Positions 17,908-26,639 of a stretch of 64,000 bases of DNA are shown here, in pieces. The notes under the pieces are model-generated. The model was not told the origin of the DNA and did no database searches. It worked only from the letters and a program-made list of their open reading frames with translations. Position 1 is the first letter of the stretch. Each line of letters begins with the position of its first letter. The stretch is from Candidatus Nitrosopumilus sp. Lineage in GTDB: Archaea; Thermoproteota; Nitrososphaeria; Nitrososphaerales; Nitrosopumilaceae. The DNA lies in contig JAOTTS010000004.1 in the NCBI GenBank assembly GCA_029864335.1, positions 1-64,000 on the forward strand, written 5' to 3'. The translations under genes were made by a program, and so were the position numbers.

Positions 17908-17997
17908 ATGGTAAGAATTGCTCAAGATGACAAAAAAATTCTTGAGTTTATTCTATCCGAATTGTTACCAAAAAAGAAATCAATGAAAAAGGAATAA
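17908..17997 (+). CDS. Possible 29-aa leader ORF of the HNH-cas1 locus
   Basis: ATG at 17908 to TAA at 17995-17997; peptide MVRIAQDDKKILEF then a Lys-rich end. The same frame is open upstream to 17860 and also looks coding, so this may be the tail of a truncated gene instead. It ends 7 bases before the HNH frame. No function can be assigned. Confidence 0.3.
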   Translation: MVRIAQDDKKILEFILSELLPKKKSMKKE

Positions 17998-18004
17998 GAG
18001 CATC

Positions 18005-18219
18005 ATGGTAAAACGCAAGAGATTCAATCAAACTGCACTTCTCAAATATCTGGATGCAAAGTGCAAGAGATGTAATGTTAGTGCAAAAAAATGGATTTAA
18101 CAATTCATCACAAAAATCATGATTCATCTGATACAGATTGGAAAAACATTGTAATTTACTGTAGAGAATGCCATAACATCGTAGAAGGAACCAGTAAAAA
18201 GAAGAGTCAAATGCGATAG
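18005..18219 (+). pseudogene. HNH nuclease-like gene, frameshifted in an A-run
   Basis: Two frames make one small HNH protein. The first (18005-18100) gives the zinc knuckle CKRCNVSAKK; the second, from about 18091, gives MDLTIHHKNHD and IVIYCRECHNIVEG. Together they form C-x2-C ... IHHxNHD ... C-x2-C-H, the complete HNH/zinc layout in about 71 residues. The join is in a run of seven A (18085-18091); eight would restore the frame. It ends at TAG 18217-18219, one base before the cas1 start. Frameshift decay, slippage or sequence error are all possible. Confidence 0.65.
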
Positions 18220-18220
18220 A

Positions 18221-19192
18221 TTGACTCTACGAGGAAAGAAAAATCACTATAACGTAAAACTGCTCCGAGGTTACGGAGTTTCAATTTCTTTGAAAAACAA
18301 CAAGATAGTGCTGCGAAATGGCCGGGACATATTCTCCGGAGTCTCGGATGTCGAGGAATGGTTTGTGACAGGGATTCCCTATGAGAAGATTGTCGTTTCG
18401 GGGAAAGGATATCTGTCCACTGAGGCAATCAGGCTGCTAAATGAGAATAACAAGAACGTCATTCTGACTGACACGTACGGTCATCTGATATCTTTCATCA
18501 ACGGTGGAATGCAGTCTTTTACCGGTACAAAACACAGGATTGCCCAATATGATGGGTTTAGAAATCCTGAGATTTGCAAGCAACTATCCAAAAAGACAGT
18601 TCATCAAAAGATAGAATCGGAAATCAGATTCTTGAAGATGACTGAAAATGACTCAGTCAAAGAAGGGATTTCAAAATTAGAGAAATACCGAGAGGATTTA
18701 AAATTCTCTGATCATGGGGCAATCGAGGCTAAAGTGGGCAGAATCTATTTCAGAGAATTTGCAAAACTGATTCCTTCAAGGTATGGATTTGAATCACGCA
18801 ACCAACTAGGCACGGGAAATTCCAAACGGCGCGCAGGTGACGTGATTAACGGACTCCTCAACTACGGATATACTGTTCTTGCAGGGGAAATCTCAAAGTT
18901 TGTCTGCGGGTTTGGGCTGGATCCCTACTATGGCTTCATGCACAAGCCCCATACTGGATTTCAGCCCCTGGTGTATGATATCATGGAGCCGTTTAGGTGG
19001 CTAGTTGATTATTCTGTATGGAAGATTGCAAACAACAAGGAGAAGCGGAATAGAATCAAACTCAAGGAATTCGTGTTTACGAAAAATGGCTCGGTAGTAT
19101 TAGATGAGAATTTGATAAGGCGATTCCTGGAGAGATTGAGAGAACATTTCAGATGGAGCGAGAATACAAGTTTAATTCGGGCAGGAAGATGA
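18221..19192 (+). CDS. cas1: Cas1-family integrase/endonuclease, isolated (cas1-solo)
   Basis: 323 aa. The N-terminal beta domain contains LLRGYGVSISLKNNKIVLRN. The alpha-helical catalytic domain has EAKVGRIYF (catalytic Glu), GFMHKPHTGFQPLVYDIMEP (His and Asp) and the following FR, all conserved in Cas1. Cas1 integrates DNA at CRISPR arrays (with Cas2) or, in casposons, transposon ends. No cas2, no other cas gene and no repeat array is in the window. The gene is visibly richer in G+C than its neighbours, suggesting transfer. It starts with TTG at 18221, one base after an HNH frame. No polB and no terminal inverted repeats were found by eye. Confidence 0.88.
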   Translation: MTLRGKKNHYNVKLLRGYGVSISLKNNKIVLRNGRDIFSGVSDVEEWFVTGIPYEKIVVSGKGYLSTEAIRLLNENNKNVILTDTYGHLISFINGGMQSFTGTKHRIAQYDGFRNPEICKQLSKKTVHQKIESEIRFLKMTENDSVKEGISKLEKYREDLKFSDHGAIEAKVGRIYFREFAKLIPSRYGFESRNQLGTGNSKRRAGDVINGLLNYGYTVLAGEISKFVCGFGLDPYYGFMHKPHTGFQPLVYDIMEPFRWLVDYSVWKIANNKEKRNRIKLKEFVFTKNGSVVLDENLIRRFLERLREHFRWSENTSLIRAGR

Positions 19193-19296
19193 AAAATGGA
19201 ATGTCAATGTGCCAGGAAATAACTATTGTAAAAATCTTCATAGAATCAACATTGAATAAAAAAAATAGTTAAACCTAAGAAATAATTTATGAAAAT

Positions 19297-20082
19297 ATGG
19301 GTAATGATAATGATTTAGAATACATTCTTTTGAGAAATTATTTAGAATTAACAAATACATCTAGAGGATTATTGCTTAGAATGGATTTTGATGCATTAGA
19401 AAAAATTGAATCTAATACATGGTTTCATAAATTTGAAGGTGAAGACATTGAGAAAGGAAAAAGAATCGTAAAAAGTATAATCCAACAAGAAATAATTGCC
19501 AAAATTATGATCTACATTGAAGATTTAGCAATAATTTCAGAATCATTGTCAAGAGGAGTAAACTATTACACATTATTAGATAAAAAAGAAACTCCTGAAG
19601 GAATTCAAGATGTAGGAGATATTTTAAAAGAATTCTTTGAAAGTATAGATAAATTATCTCAAAAAGATTTTTCAAAAATTATGAGTCTTGGAAATCCGGA
19701 AGGATATGCCATTAATGGCGAAGAAAAACAATTACTGGAAAAAGCATTAGAGTTTGAGAAAGAAGAATATACAAAAACTTTTAAAAAATTGAAAGACTTT
19801 GGGACAGAACATCATGCAGTATTCAGAAGATACAAACATGCAGGATTTTATTCAAAAAAGGACGGTTATGCAATTTGCACTGTTGAAGTTAAAAAAAATA
19901 CGTTGAATTTGTGTTATTCTGTAACAAAAAAGGACATTATTACAGTAAATTCATTTGTTAAAGACTTGACGGGAAAGGGACATTGGGGGATTGGTAATTA
20001 CATGTCAGAAATAAAAACTGAAATGGACATAGAAAAATCTATTCCTCTGATAGAAAAAGTTCATAATTTTAAAGTAAAATAA
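19297..20082 (+). CDS. Hypothetical protein, 261 aa
   Basis: Soluble, mostly helical protein without recognisable family. Residues 55-110 form long amphipathic helices; residues 180-250 look beta-rich (GYAICTVEVKKNTLNLCYSV). The Cys and His content is not patterned as a metal site. It starts with ATG at 19297 after a TTAAACCTAAG stretch. It follows cas1 on the same strand but 104 bp away and with ordinary AT-rich codon use, so a functional link is uncertain. Confidence 0.6.
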   Translation: MGNDNDLEYILLRNYLELTNTSRGLLLRMDFDALEKIESNTWFHKFEGEDIEKGKRIVKSIIQQEIIAKIMIYIEDLAIISESLSRGVNYYTLLDKKETPEGIQDVGDILKEFFESIDKLSQKDFSKIMSLGNPEGYAINGEEKQLLEKALEFEKEEYTKTFKKLKDFGTEHHAVFRRYKHAGFYSKKDGYAICTVEVKKNTLNLCYSVTKKDIITVNSFVKDLTGKGHWGIGNYMSEIKTEMDIEKSIPLIEKVHNFKVK

Positions 20083-20251
20083 TTTAAAAATCGATTAAAT
20101 CGACATACATAATTGTGTTTAAGAAACTTAGCTGAATGTCTCAATAATCATTTCAAAAATAAACTAGATCCTATCAATACAACTATTATTGAAATGTCTA
20201 TTTTTTGTTGATTGTCAATAAACTAGTTTACTCTTCAATAGCAAAATAAAA

Positions 20252-20569
20252 TTATTTTTTATTTTGTTTTGCTAAAAAATCCATAAACAGTTCTCCCTCA
20301 TATTCTACATAATCCTCTATTACTTTAGTTTCAATATCCTCTAGAAACTGAGTGTATACAGTTTCACGTTCATGCTTTAATGGAGGGGAGCAGAAACACA
20401 TCTCAGACCATTGGATTACGTTTGGTTCAGTTATCTTGGCACGCTTCATTGAATTTACAATCTCTTGTCCATCTGGCTTTTGATTTTGAATTGTTCCGTC
20501 AGTCAGTTTTTGATAAAATTCAGCTATTTTTTCTTCAATGTACCTAGCTTTAACTGAATAAATTGCCAC
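20252..20569 (-). CDS. Hypothetical protein, 105 aa
   Basis: Small acidic helical protein. It has a CFCSPPLKHERE motif at the middle that could be a metal or partner site, preceded by VIQWSEM. No signal peptide or membrane segment. It starts with ATG at 20569. No family recognised; it is flanked by AT-rich spacers (20083-20251, nothing seen). Confidence 0.5.
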   Translation of the reverse strand: MAIYSVKARYIEEKIAEFYQKLTDGTIQNQKPDGQEIVNSMKRAKITEPNVIQWSEMCFCSPPLKHERETVYTQFLEDIETKVIEDYVEYEGELFMDFLAKQNKK

Positions 20570-20671
20570 AAGTTTGTGTTGTATTGGATATTATTATTTT
20601 TAATTGATATTTTCAATTTAGTGCAAAATCTTGCGAATGACAAACCAGATCCAATCTTAAGACATACCTTT

Positions 20672-20706
20672 TGGAGATATATTATGAGCATAAGATTCCA
20701 ATACCG
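20672..20706 (+). promoter_or_regulatory. Conserved promoter-like block before SRPBCC gene, copy 1
   Basis: GGAGATATATTA lies about 25-34 bases upstream of the TTG start. The 34-base block aligns without gaps to the block before the paralogue at 56152, with about nine differences. An archaeal TATA-like box at this distance would give a leaderless transcript. Confidence 0.45.
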
Positions 20707-21153
20707 TTGAAAACATTTTATCATTCTTTTGCTGTAGATGCACCTATTGACAAGGTATGGGGTTTCTATACTGATTTACATCATTTAGAAATAATCACCC
20801 CCAAAAGATTAGATTTTAAGATAATAGAATCAAGCAGCAATAAAATAACACAGGGACAAACTGCCCATTTTTCAAGCAAGCTACTGACCAGAATGACCTG
20901 GAAAACCAAGATCACAGTCTGTAAACCATACACGTATGTTGATGAAATGAGCAATGCACTATTCAAACACTGGAGGCATACTCATGTTTTTCACAAGATA
21001 AATGAAAATCAAACCAAGGTAACAGACGAGGTTGAATTTGAATTGCAGTATGGATTTATTGGAAAAATGTTTGAATGGTATGCTCTAGATAAACTCAAAA
21101 AAATCTTTGCGCATAGACAACAGGCAACGATTGAATATTTGAGTAATCTTTGA
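20707..21153 (+). CDS. SRPBCC (START/polyketide cyclase-like) protein, copy 1
   Basis: 148 aa, helix-grip ligand-binding fold. It opens with FAVDAPIDKVWGFYTDLHHL, the typical SRPBCC start, and ends in a long C-terminal helix (MFEWYALDKLKKIFAHRQQA). I set the start at TTG 20707, because the paralogue at 56152-56598 begins at the equivalent TTG and has a stop just before it. The frame here is open upstream to 20671, so a longer form cannot be excluded. Ligand unknown; hydrophobic small molecules are usual. Confidence 0.8.
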   Translation: MKTFYHSFAVDAPIDKVWGFYTDLHHLEIITPKRLDFKIIESSSNKITQGQTAHFSSKLLTRMTWKTKITVCKPYTYVDEMSNALFKHWRHTHVFHKINENQTKVTDEVEFELQYGFIGKMFEWYALDKLKKIFAHRQQATIEYLSNL

Positions 21154-21268
21154 ACCATTTTAGAGTGTAAAATCCAGAGGCCTAAAATTTCAAGAATTAA
21201 CTATTTTTTAGAATAGTGTAAACTCTTTGCCCCTAAATTTCAAGGAATTTTATTATTTCAAAATAAAT

Positions 21269-22174
21269 TTACGCTGGGCTGATTACTGTCTCTTTTCTAC
21301 TCACAAGATAAACCCCAAGAATCATGATTCCTGCTGCTGCAATTTGATGCCAACCAATCTGTTCTGCCAAAAGTAGGGTAGACGCTATAAGACCAAATAC
21401 GGATGACATTGAAAATATTGTAATTGTTCTTACGGTACCTATTCTCTTTAGTCCCTGTAAGAAAAAATAAAGTGACGCTGCAAAACCAATAGAACCAAGC
21501 ATCAAGATTGGAATTATCTGGTCTACTTCGATGTTGATATCTACTCTGAATACCAATAATGCAATTGCAAATAGCATTACTCCTCCTATTGCAGATTTTA
21601 TCTGGACGATATTTGCAATATCCATTTTTTGTGCAAGGTATCTGCTCAGGTTGTTATCAAGTGCCCAAAACAACATAGATAAAATTAGCAACATATCCTT
21701 GTAATGAATATACTGTAAGCTAAAATCAGCAAAATCCAAATTAGTAGTTATGATTACCATACCAGATAGAACCAAAAGAATTGCAATCCATCCAACAAAT
21801 CTTAGTCTCTCTTTGAAAAACATCACTGCAAGTAAAACAGAAAAGAATACCTCGCCATTTACAATTAATGCAGCATCAGATGCACTTGCATGTGTCAATC
21901 CTGTAAAATACAAACTAGGTGCAATAACAGCACCGCAAATCGCTATTGAAAAAATCAACAAAAGATCTTTTCTTGTAATGTTTTTCTTTTTCTTTTGTGC
22001 AAAAGGACTCAAAGTAACAGCCGATATGATGTAAACCATAGATGCAAGCAAAATAGGATCAACCGAAGAAACAAGGGGCTTTGCTACAACGGATACCGAG
22101 CCAAACATGATGGCAGCCAAAACTGCAAACAAGTAACCAAGGCGTTGATTACTGTATTTTTGGGTCAAATCCAT
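21269..22174 (-). CDS. EamA/DMT family transporter
   Basis: 301 aa with ten predicted membrane segments in two five-helix EamA repeats (residues about 15-135 and 160-290). The motif SVSVVAKPLVSSVDPILLAS in helix 1 and the C-terminal AAAGIMILGVYLVSRKE are typical. Substrate is unknown; metabolite export is common for the family. Starts with ATG at 22174. The 300-bp spacer 22175-22473 holds no gene that I can see. Confidence 0.85.
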   Translation of the reverse strand: MDLTQKYSNQRLGYLFAVLAAIMFGSVSVVAKPLVSSVDPILLASMVYIISAVTLSPFAQKKKKNITRKDLLLIFSIAICGAVIAPSLYFTGLTHASASDAALIVNGEVFFSVLLAVMFFKERLRFVGWIAILLVLSGMVIITTNLDFADFSLQYIHYKDMLLILSMLFWALDNNLSRYLAQKMDIANIVQIKSAIGGVMLFAIALLVFRVDINIEVDQIIPILMLGSIGFAASLYFFLQGLKRIGTVRTITIFSMSSVFGLIASTLLLAEQIGWHQIAAAGIMILGVYLVSRKETVISPA

Positions 22175-22473
22175 GCCTTTAGAATTGCAGATTTGTTTAT
22201 TTTAAGTCAGAGTTGTTTTTTTGGCATTACTTTGTATGTACTTACAAAAATAGTGCAAAATCTTTGCCACTAACTATATCCCCATACATGTTGTACTTCC
22301 ATTCAAATTTGAACCAAATTATTTTAAGATCTAAAACTTTACGAGACGCGTCATATTATCAGGCATAAAACGGGGGATTTCTATTTTTTACTCTGTTAAT
22401 AAACTCGTTAACACTTATCAGTAGATTATGCATAACGGTGTAAATTAATTATGAATTTTTTCGGAGTTATTTC

Positions 22474-23082
22474 TCAATAACTTCTTTTATTGTTTTGATT
22501 ATTTTTCAAATCCACGAGCAGTACTATTGTTCCAATAACTGAAATAATTATTCCAAAAATAAGTAAAAATCCAGAGAGAGTAAGAACTAAAACCACATTC
22601 ATAATTGAGGAATCGGAATTTGATAGAGGATCAAAATTATCGGGATCTTCAGAAAACATTGCTAAAACATTAACATTTCTTGTTCCAATATTTTTAACTT
22701 TTAGATTTAATGTGTCAGATTGAGGAATTTCCAATATATCAAAATGAATAGATTCATTTTGAATAAAATCACCATAATCATTGCCAAAAATATTTGAAAT
22801 GTTTATTGATAATTTATCTCCAGGCTGATAATCAACTATTCCAATACCCCACATTAGTGGCACATCTGATGAAAATGTACTATAGGAAAAATAAGCAGAA
22901 TCATCAGACATGATTTGAATTTCATTTGTAATTTCATTAAACATTCCTTCAAGTAATGAATCAGAAAAATGGTTTATTTCAGAAATGTTATTTGGAACAA
23001 TTGAAGATACCATTGAAAGTGAGATTATTACTAATGCCAATCCCAGTGTAGAAATTATTGGACCACGTTTTTTCATAATCAT
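22474..23082 (-). CDS. Membrane-anchored extracytoplasmic protein
   Basis: 202 aa. The N-terminal hydrophobic segment ISTLGLALVIISLSMVSSIV (signal anchor) is followed by an outer beta-rich domain of about 125 residues. A second segment near the C-terminus (VVLVLTLSGFLLIFGIIISV) precedes a short basic tail. The layout predicts an extracellular loop held at both ends. Proteins of this type are frequent in thaumarchaea; no function known. Confidence 0.7.
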   Translation of the reverse strand: MIMKKRGPIISTLGLALVIISLSMVSSIVPNNISEINHFSDSLLEGMFNEITNEIQIMSDDSAYFSYSTFSSDVPLMWGIGIVDYQPGDKLSINISNIFGNDYGDFIQNESIHFDILEIPQSDTLNLKVKNIGTRNVNVLAMFSEDPDNFDPLSNSDSSIMNVVLVLTLSGFLLIFGIIISVIGTIVLLVDLKNNQNNKRSY

Positions 23083-23131
23083 ATTATGAAATCAGATCTA
23101 CTTTTATGTTCTAGAAATAGTATTGTGAGAC

Positions 23132-23857
23132 TTATCGTTTAGACTTCTTCAATACTTTCTTTTTAGCTGCAGTTTTTCTTGCTGGTTTCTTTTTAGAAGA
23201 CTTACGTTTCTTTGCCAAAAGTTCTCGTAATTTTGATGATGCCTTTTCTAATGCGTTTTTAATAGATTCTTCAGTTTTGATTCGTCTTTCTAATTCTTTT
23301 TCAAGTTTTTGAGCAGCTTTGCGACTTTCAGTTCTTGTCTCACGTAAAGTTGGTTTTGATTTTGTTTGTTTTTGAATTTTTGAGTCAATTTTTGATTTCA
23401 CATCTGAATAATTTAAAACATCATCAGAGATTTTTTTAGCAGTTTTTTGCCTGCTTTTGATTTCAGATTCTAATTCTTGGACATGGTTATTTAATGAGTT
23501 TAATCTAGCCTCAGCATTCTCCTTTTCTTCAGGATTTTCAGCAAATTCTATTTCTTGTTGGGTTTGTTCTATTGCCTCTTTTTCTCTAATTAGTTTTTCT
23601 TGTGCTGCAGCCATCAATCTTTCAATACTCTCCAATTGCGAGGTTTTTTGTGTGAGTAGAGTAGATACATCAGATACATCTTCTCGTTCAGATTCAATTT
23701 TTTTATCGATGGTAGTTAAACCAGATGAAGAACGTCTTTCAGCAGAACGAACTTCTTTGAATTGTTTTTCAGCTTTTTGTCGAAGTTTTGATGCTTCCTG
23801 TTTCTTTTTTCTTAATTGAATTACTAATTTTTCTATTGATGCCAATGATACAATCAA
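23132..23857 (-). CDS. Long coiled-coil protein with lysine-rich tail
   Basis: 241 aa, almost entirely heptad-rich coiled coil (residues about 5-215: LRKKKQEASKLRQKAEKQ and similar). The last 25 residues are basic (KKRKSSKKKPARKTAAKK), like the tail of histone H1 or other DNA-binding proteins. No ATPase or membrane part. A structural or nucleoid-bound role is an inference from the composition. Starts at ATG 23857. Confidence 0.7.
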   Translation of the reverse strand: MIVSLASIEKLVIQLRKKKQEASKLRQKAEKQFKEVRSAERRSSSGLTTIDKKIESEREDVSDVSTLLTQKTSQLESIERLMAAAQEKLIREKEAIEQTQQEIEFAENPEEKENAEARLNSLNNHVQELESEIKSRQKTAKKISDDVLNYSDVKSKIDSKIQKQTKSKPTLRETRTESRKAAQKLEKELERRIKTEESIKNALEKASSKLRELLAKKRKSSKKKPARKTAAKKKVLKKSKR

Positions 23858-23981
23858 AGAAAAAGAGTCGGTTAAGTTGTTAATATAATCAGGATTTGAC
23901 TTACCAGTTAAGAAAATTAACTAACTTTGATCGCAAAAATCATTTTTTAAAAAATATTAGTTAAGAGAATTCAATAAAAGT

Positions 23982-24293
23982 GTGGATTTTCATCCAAAAG
24001 ATTTGCCAATATCAAAGACATATGATCTAAAAGATGAAAAAGATGCAGTAGATGCAGTTGAAGATATGATAAAACTTGGATTTAAAGAAAGGAAAGAAGG
24101 ATTCAGAGTTCTCATTCCAAAAGAATCAAAAATTGCTAAAAGAATTGGATACTCTGTAACAACTGGAGTAACTCATGGACTAAGACAAAAAAATGAAATT
24201 CGAGATATTAGATATTGGACATATCATCATGATGATGAACATTATGCAATAGTTTTGATAAGCAATTCTGCGTTAACTGAATTAGGTTTTTAA
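23982..24293 (+). CDS. Hypothetical protein, 103 aa
   Basis: Small alpha/beta protein starting with GTG at 23982. It holds RVLIPKESKIAKRIGYSVTT and a His-rich YWTYHHDDEHYAIVLI near the end. The HHDDEH cluster may bind a metal. No family recognised. The end overlaps the convergent PAP2 gene by 12 bases. Confidence 0.6.
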   Translation: MDFHPKDLPISKTYDLKDEKDAVDAVEDMIKLGFKERKEGFRVLIPKESKIAKRIGYSVTTGVTHGLRQKNEIRDIRYWTYHHDDEHYAIVLISNSALTELGF

Positions 24294-24950
24294 TTTCTCA
24301 AAAATTTTGTAAAGTTTTGTTTGTTTAGCCATTACTCCAGCAAGCATTATTCCAATTACGGTTCCTCCAATAACATCCATAGGATAATGTTGTAAAACAT
24401 AGATTCTGCTAAGTGAGATCATTGCAGGATACAAGAACATCAAATATGCGCCACGTGGAAATCGTTCTGAAAGTGCATAACCTAAAATTATTGCAAAAAT
24501 CATTGATCTTGCAGCATGTCCAGAGGGATATGAGGCATCAAATCCACCCTCACAGAATAAAGCAAAGGTATCACGGCTAATTGTCACAGGAAATTCCACT
24601 CCTTCATACTCAAAATCAGGCCTATTCCTATCTACACCGCATTTGATATAGCCTGTAAGGAGTGTGGATATCACGATTAGAATCATAAGAGTAATTCCGA
24701 TTCTTCGGGTTTTTGGAATAATTAAAACTACAATTCCAAACATCAACATATTGAAAACATCACCACTTTCTGTGATATACTGCATAATGATGTCAACTGT
24801 AGGATTTCCGACATTTTGTGAGAAAAATAAAACTACACTTTGATCAAAGCTATCAGTCATTCCCGAATAAACAAAGCTAGTAAAAATAAGAAATAATGCA
24901 GTCAATAAAATAAAGGAACGAGACCTTATATCAAAAATCCAATTTTGCAA
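24282..24950 (-). CDS. PAP2-family membrane phosphatase
   Basis: 222 aa with about five or six membrane segments. The three phosphatase motifs are present: KCGVDRNRP (KX6RP), YPSGH, and SRIYVLQHYPMD (SRX5HX3D). The family removes phosphate from phosphatidate or isoprenoid diphosphates at the membrane; in archaea an isoprenoid-phosphate substrate is plausible. Starts with ATG at 24950. Confidence 0.88.
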   Translation of the reverse strand: MQNWIFDIRSRSFILLTALFLIFTSFVYSGMTDSFDQSVVLFFSQNVGNPTVDIIMQYITESGDVFNMLMFGIVVLIIPKTRRIGITLMILIVISTLLTGYIKCGVDRNRPDFEYEGVEFPVTISRDTFALFCEGGFDASYPSGHAARSMIFAIILGYALSERFPRGAYLMFLYPAMISLSRIYVLQHYPMDVIGGTVIGIMLAGVMAKQTKLYKIFEKLKT

Positions 24951-25035
24951 TTAATTAAACCTCAAGTTTGTAGTTTTTAATTTTTGTCAGCAGATAAGTT
25001 TTGAAATTATGAATCACAGTTTGTAAATAATATTA

Positions 25036-26298
25036 GTGAAAATAAATGATCGGCTCAAAGAATTTAACCAAGTGGATAATAGAAAGGGTGTGAAGGTACT
25101 CACAGTAGATGATTTTGACCTAAAAGGCAAGACTGTTTTTTTAAGAGTGGATATGAATTGCCCAATAGATCCAGACACAATGGAAATTTCAGGTACCAAA
25201 AGAATTGAAGAAGCCATTGAAACTTTACAATCACTAAAAGAAGCCAAAGTTGTTGTTGCATCACATCAAGGAAGAGTTGGGAATGACGATTATACAGGAA
25301 TGGATAAACACGCAAAAGTTCTTGAGAAATTAATGAATAGAGAAATTAAATATGTTGAAGACACAATTGGTGAAGCTGCACAAAATGCAATTAAAAATTT
25401 AGAGGATGGAGAGATTTTACTTTTAGACAATCTAAGATTATGTGCAGAAGAAAATTATGAATTTACACCAGAAAATGCTGCAAAAACAATCATGGTTTCA
25501 CGATTATCAAAATTGTTTGATCTATGTGTTTTAGATTCCTTTCCGAGCGCACATAGATCACACCCATCAATTGTTGGATTCCCACAAGTCATTCCTGCAT
25601 GTGCAGGAAGAATTGTTGAGAGAGAAGTGAGAAACCTTGATGAGATAATGACAGTAGCCAAGGCACCACATGTGATTGTCCTTGGAGGCTCCAAAGTGCC
25701 AGACAGATTGGAGGCAATCAAGATGCTAATTAAGAATGGGCGGGCAGATCATATACTTTTGACAGGATTAATCGGTAATGTGTTCATGCGTGCACAAGCC
25801 AGAATCAAATCTCCTCTTGGAATTAAAAGAGAAGACGAAGTTGTTGCAAAGGCACATGCTCTAATCGGCGAATATCCAGATGTATTTACCACTCCTGTGG
25901 ATATTGCAATTGATAAAGATGGAGCAAGAGTAGAGATGGATGTAAGAGATTTACAGATAGGAGATAAGATTTATGATCTGGGTCCAAAAACCGTGGAACA
26001 CTATTCTAAGATAATCTCAAGTGCGGGAACTGTTTTTATCAGCGGACCTGCAGGATTTTTTGAAAAGGAAAATTTCAGTTTTGGAACTCGAGGTCTACTT
26101 GATGCAGTTGCAAACTCTATGGCAACCAGTCTTGTCAGTGGAGGCCACTTGACTACTGCACTAAAAGAACAGGGACTGGAAGAAAAAATCAACCACATTA
26201 GTACTGCAGGTGGTGCACTAGTGCTTTATCTTACAGGAGAAAAACTTCCAATGATCAAAGCATTAGAGGATGCTGCTATAAAATACAGAACTAAATAA
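25036..26298 (+). CDS. pgk: Phosphoglycerate kinase
   Basis: 420 aa. The N-terminal domain has VFLRVDMNCPI and SHQGR (substrate arginine site). The hinge region contains HVIVLGGSKVPDRLEAI, and the nucleotide domain carries FISGPAGFFE and STAGGALVLYL. Interconverts 3-phosphoglycerate and 1,3-bisphosphoglycerate; in autotrophic ammonia oxidisers this is expected to run in the gluconeogenic direction. Starts with GTG at 25036; its end overlaps the convergent gene at 26291 by 8 bases. Confidence 0.94.
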   Translation: MKINDRLKEFNQVDNRKGVKVLTVDDFDLKGKTVFLRVDMNCPIDPDTMEISGTKRIEEAIETLQSLKEAKVVVASHQGRVGNDDYTGMDKHAKVLEKLMNREIKYVEDTIGEAAQNAIKNLEDGEILLLDNLRLCAEENYEFTPENAAKTIMVSRLSKLFDLCVLDSFPSAHRSHPSIVGFPQVIPACAGRIVEREVRNLDEIMTVAKAPHVIVLGGSKVPDRLEAIKMLIKNGRADHILLTGLIGNVFMRAQARIKSPLGIKREDEVVAKAHALIGEYPDVFTTPVDIAIDKDGARVEMDVRDLQIGDKIYDLGPKTVEHYSKIISSAGTVFISGPAGFFEKENFSFGTRGLLDAVANSMATSLVSGGHLTTALKEQGLEEKINHISTAGGALVLYLTGEKLPMIKALEDAAIKYRTK

Positions 26299-26638
26299 AA
26301 GATTCACAAGAAGAGTTCGGACAGATTCTTTCTTCAGATGGCCCAAGATAGATATCATTGTTACAAGAATTGCAATGAAGTTTTTCAATTGGATCAAATA
26401 GTTTCATCCATATCGTTGTAAAGTTCTGGGCAATGTTTCTTGCAAGACCAGAGTCACAAATTTCGTTAAAAAAGGATTCAGTATCATCAATTATCCAAGA
26501 AGGATCAAGATCACCATTTTTTTTTATGATTTCAAAAATTTCATCATTTGTGAATTTACCATCAGGATCATTAAATTTTTCAAAAATTATTTTTCGTATT
26601 TGCAATGAAATTGGTATTGTGGGAGTGAAATCACTCAT
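26291..26638 (-). CDS. Small protein with C-terminal zinc ribbon
   Basis: 115 aa. The first 85 residues resemble a winged-helix-like helical domain (IRKIIFEKFNDPDGKFTNDE). The C-terminus has a zinc ribbon CNSCNNDIYLGPSEERICPN, with a further Cys. It begins one base after the sufU stop on the same strand, so it belongs to the end of the suf transcript. Role unknown; a regulator or Fe-S accessory are both possible. Confidence 0.6.
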   Translation of the reverse strand: MSDFTPTIPISLQIRKIIFEKFNDPDGKFTNDEIFEIIKKNGDLDPSWIIDDTESFFNEICDSGLARNIAQNFTTIWMKLFDPIEKLHCNSCNNDIYLGPSEERICPNSSCESFI

Positions 26639-26639
26639 A

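Noticed and set aside
17326-19192. SSB gene as part of the cas1 locus
   Set aside because: The SSB gene is separated by about 360 bp of spacer, has ordinary base composition, and is a normal housekeeping type.
17641-19296. Complete casposon with terminal inverted repeats
   Set aside because: I compared the flanks by eye and found no convincing inverted repeat or target duplication, and no polB. A reduced or domesticated form stays possible.
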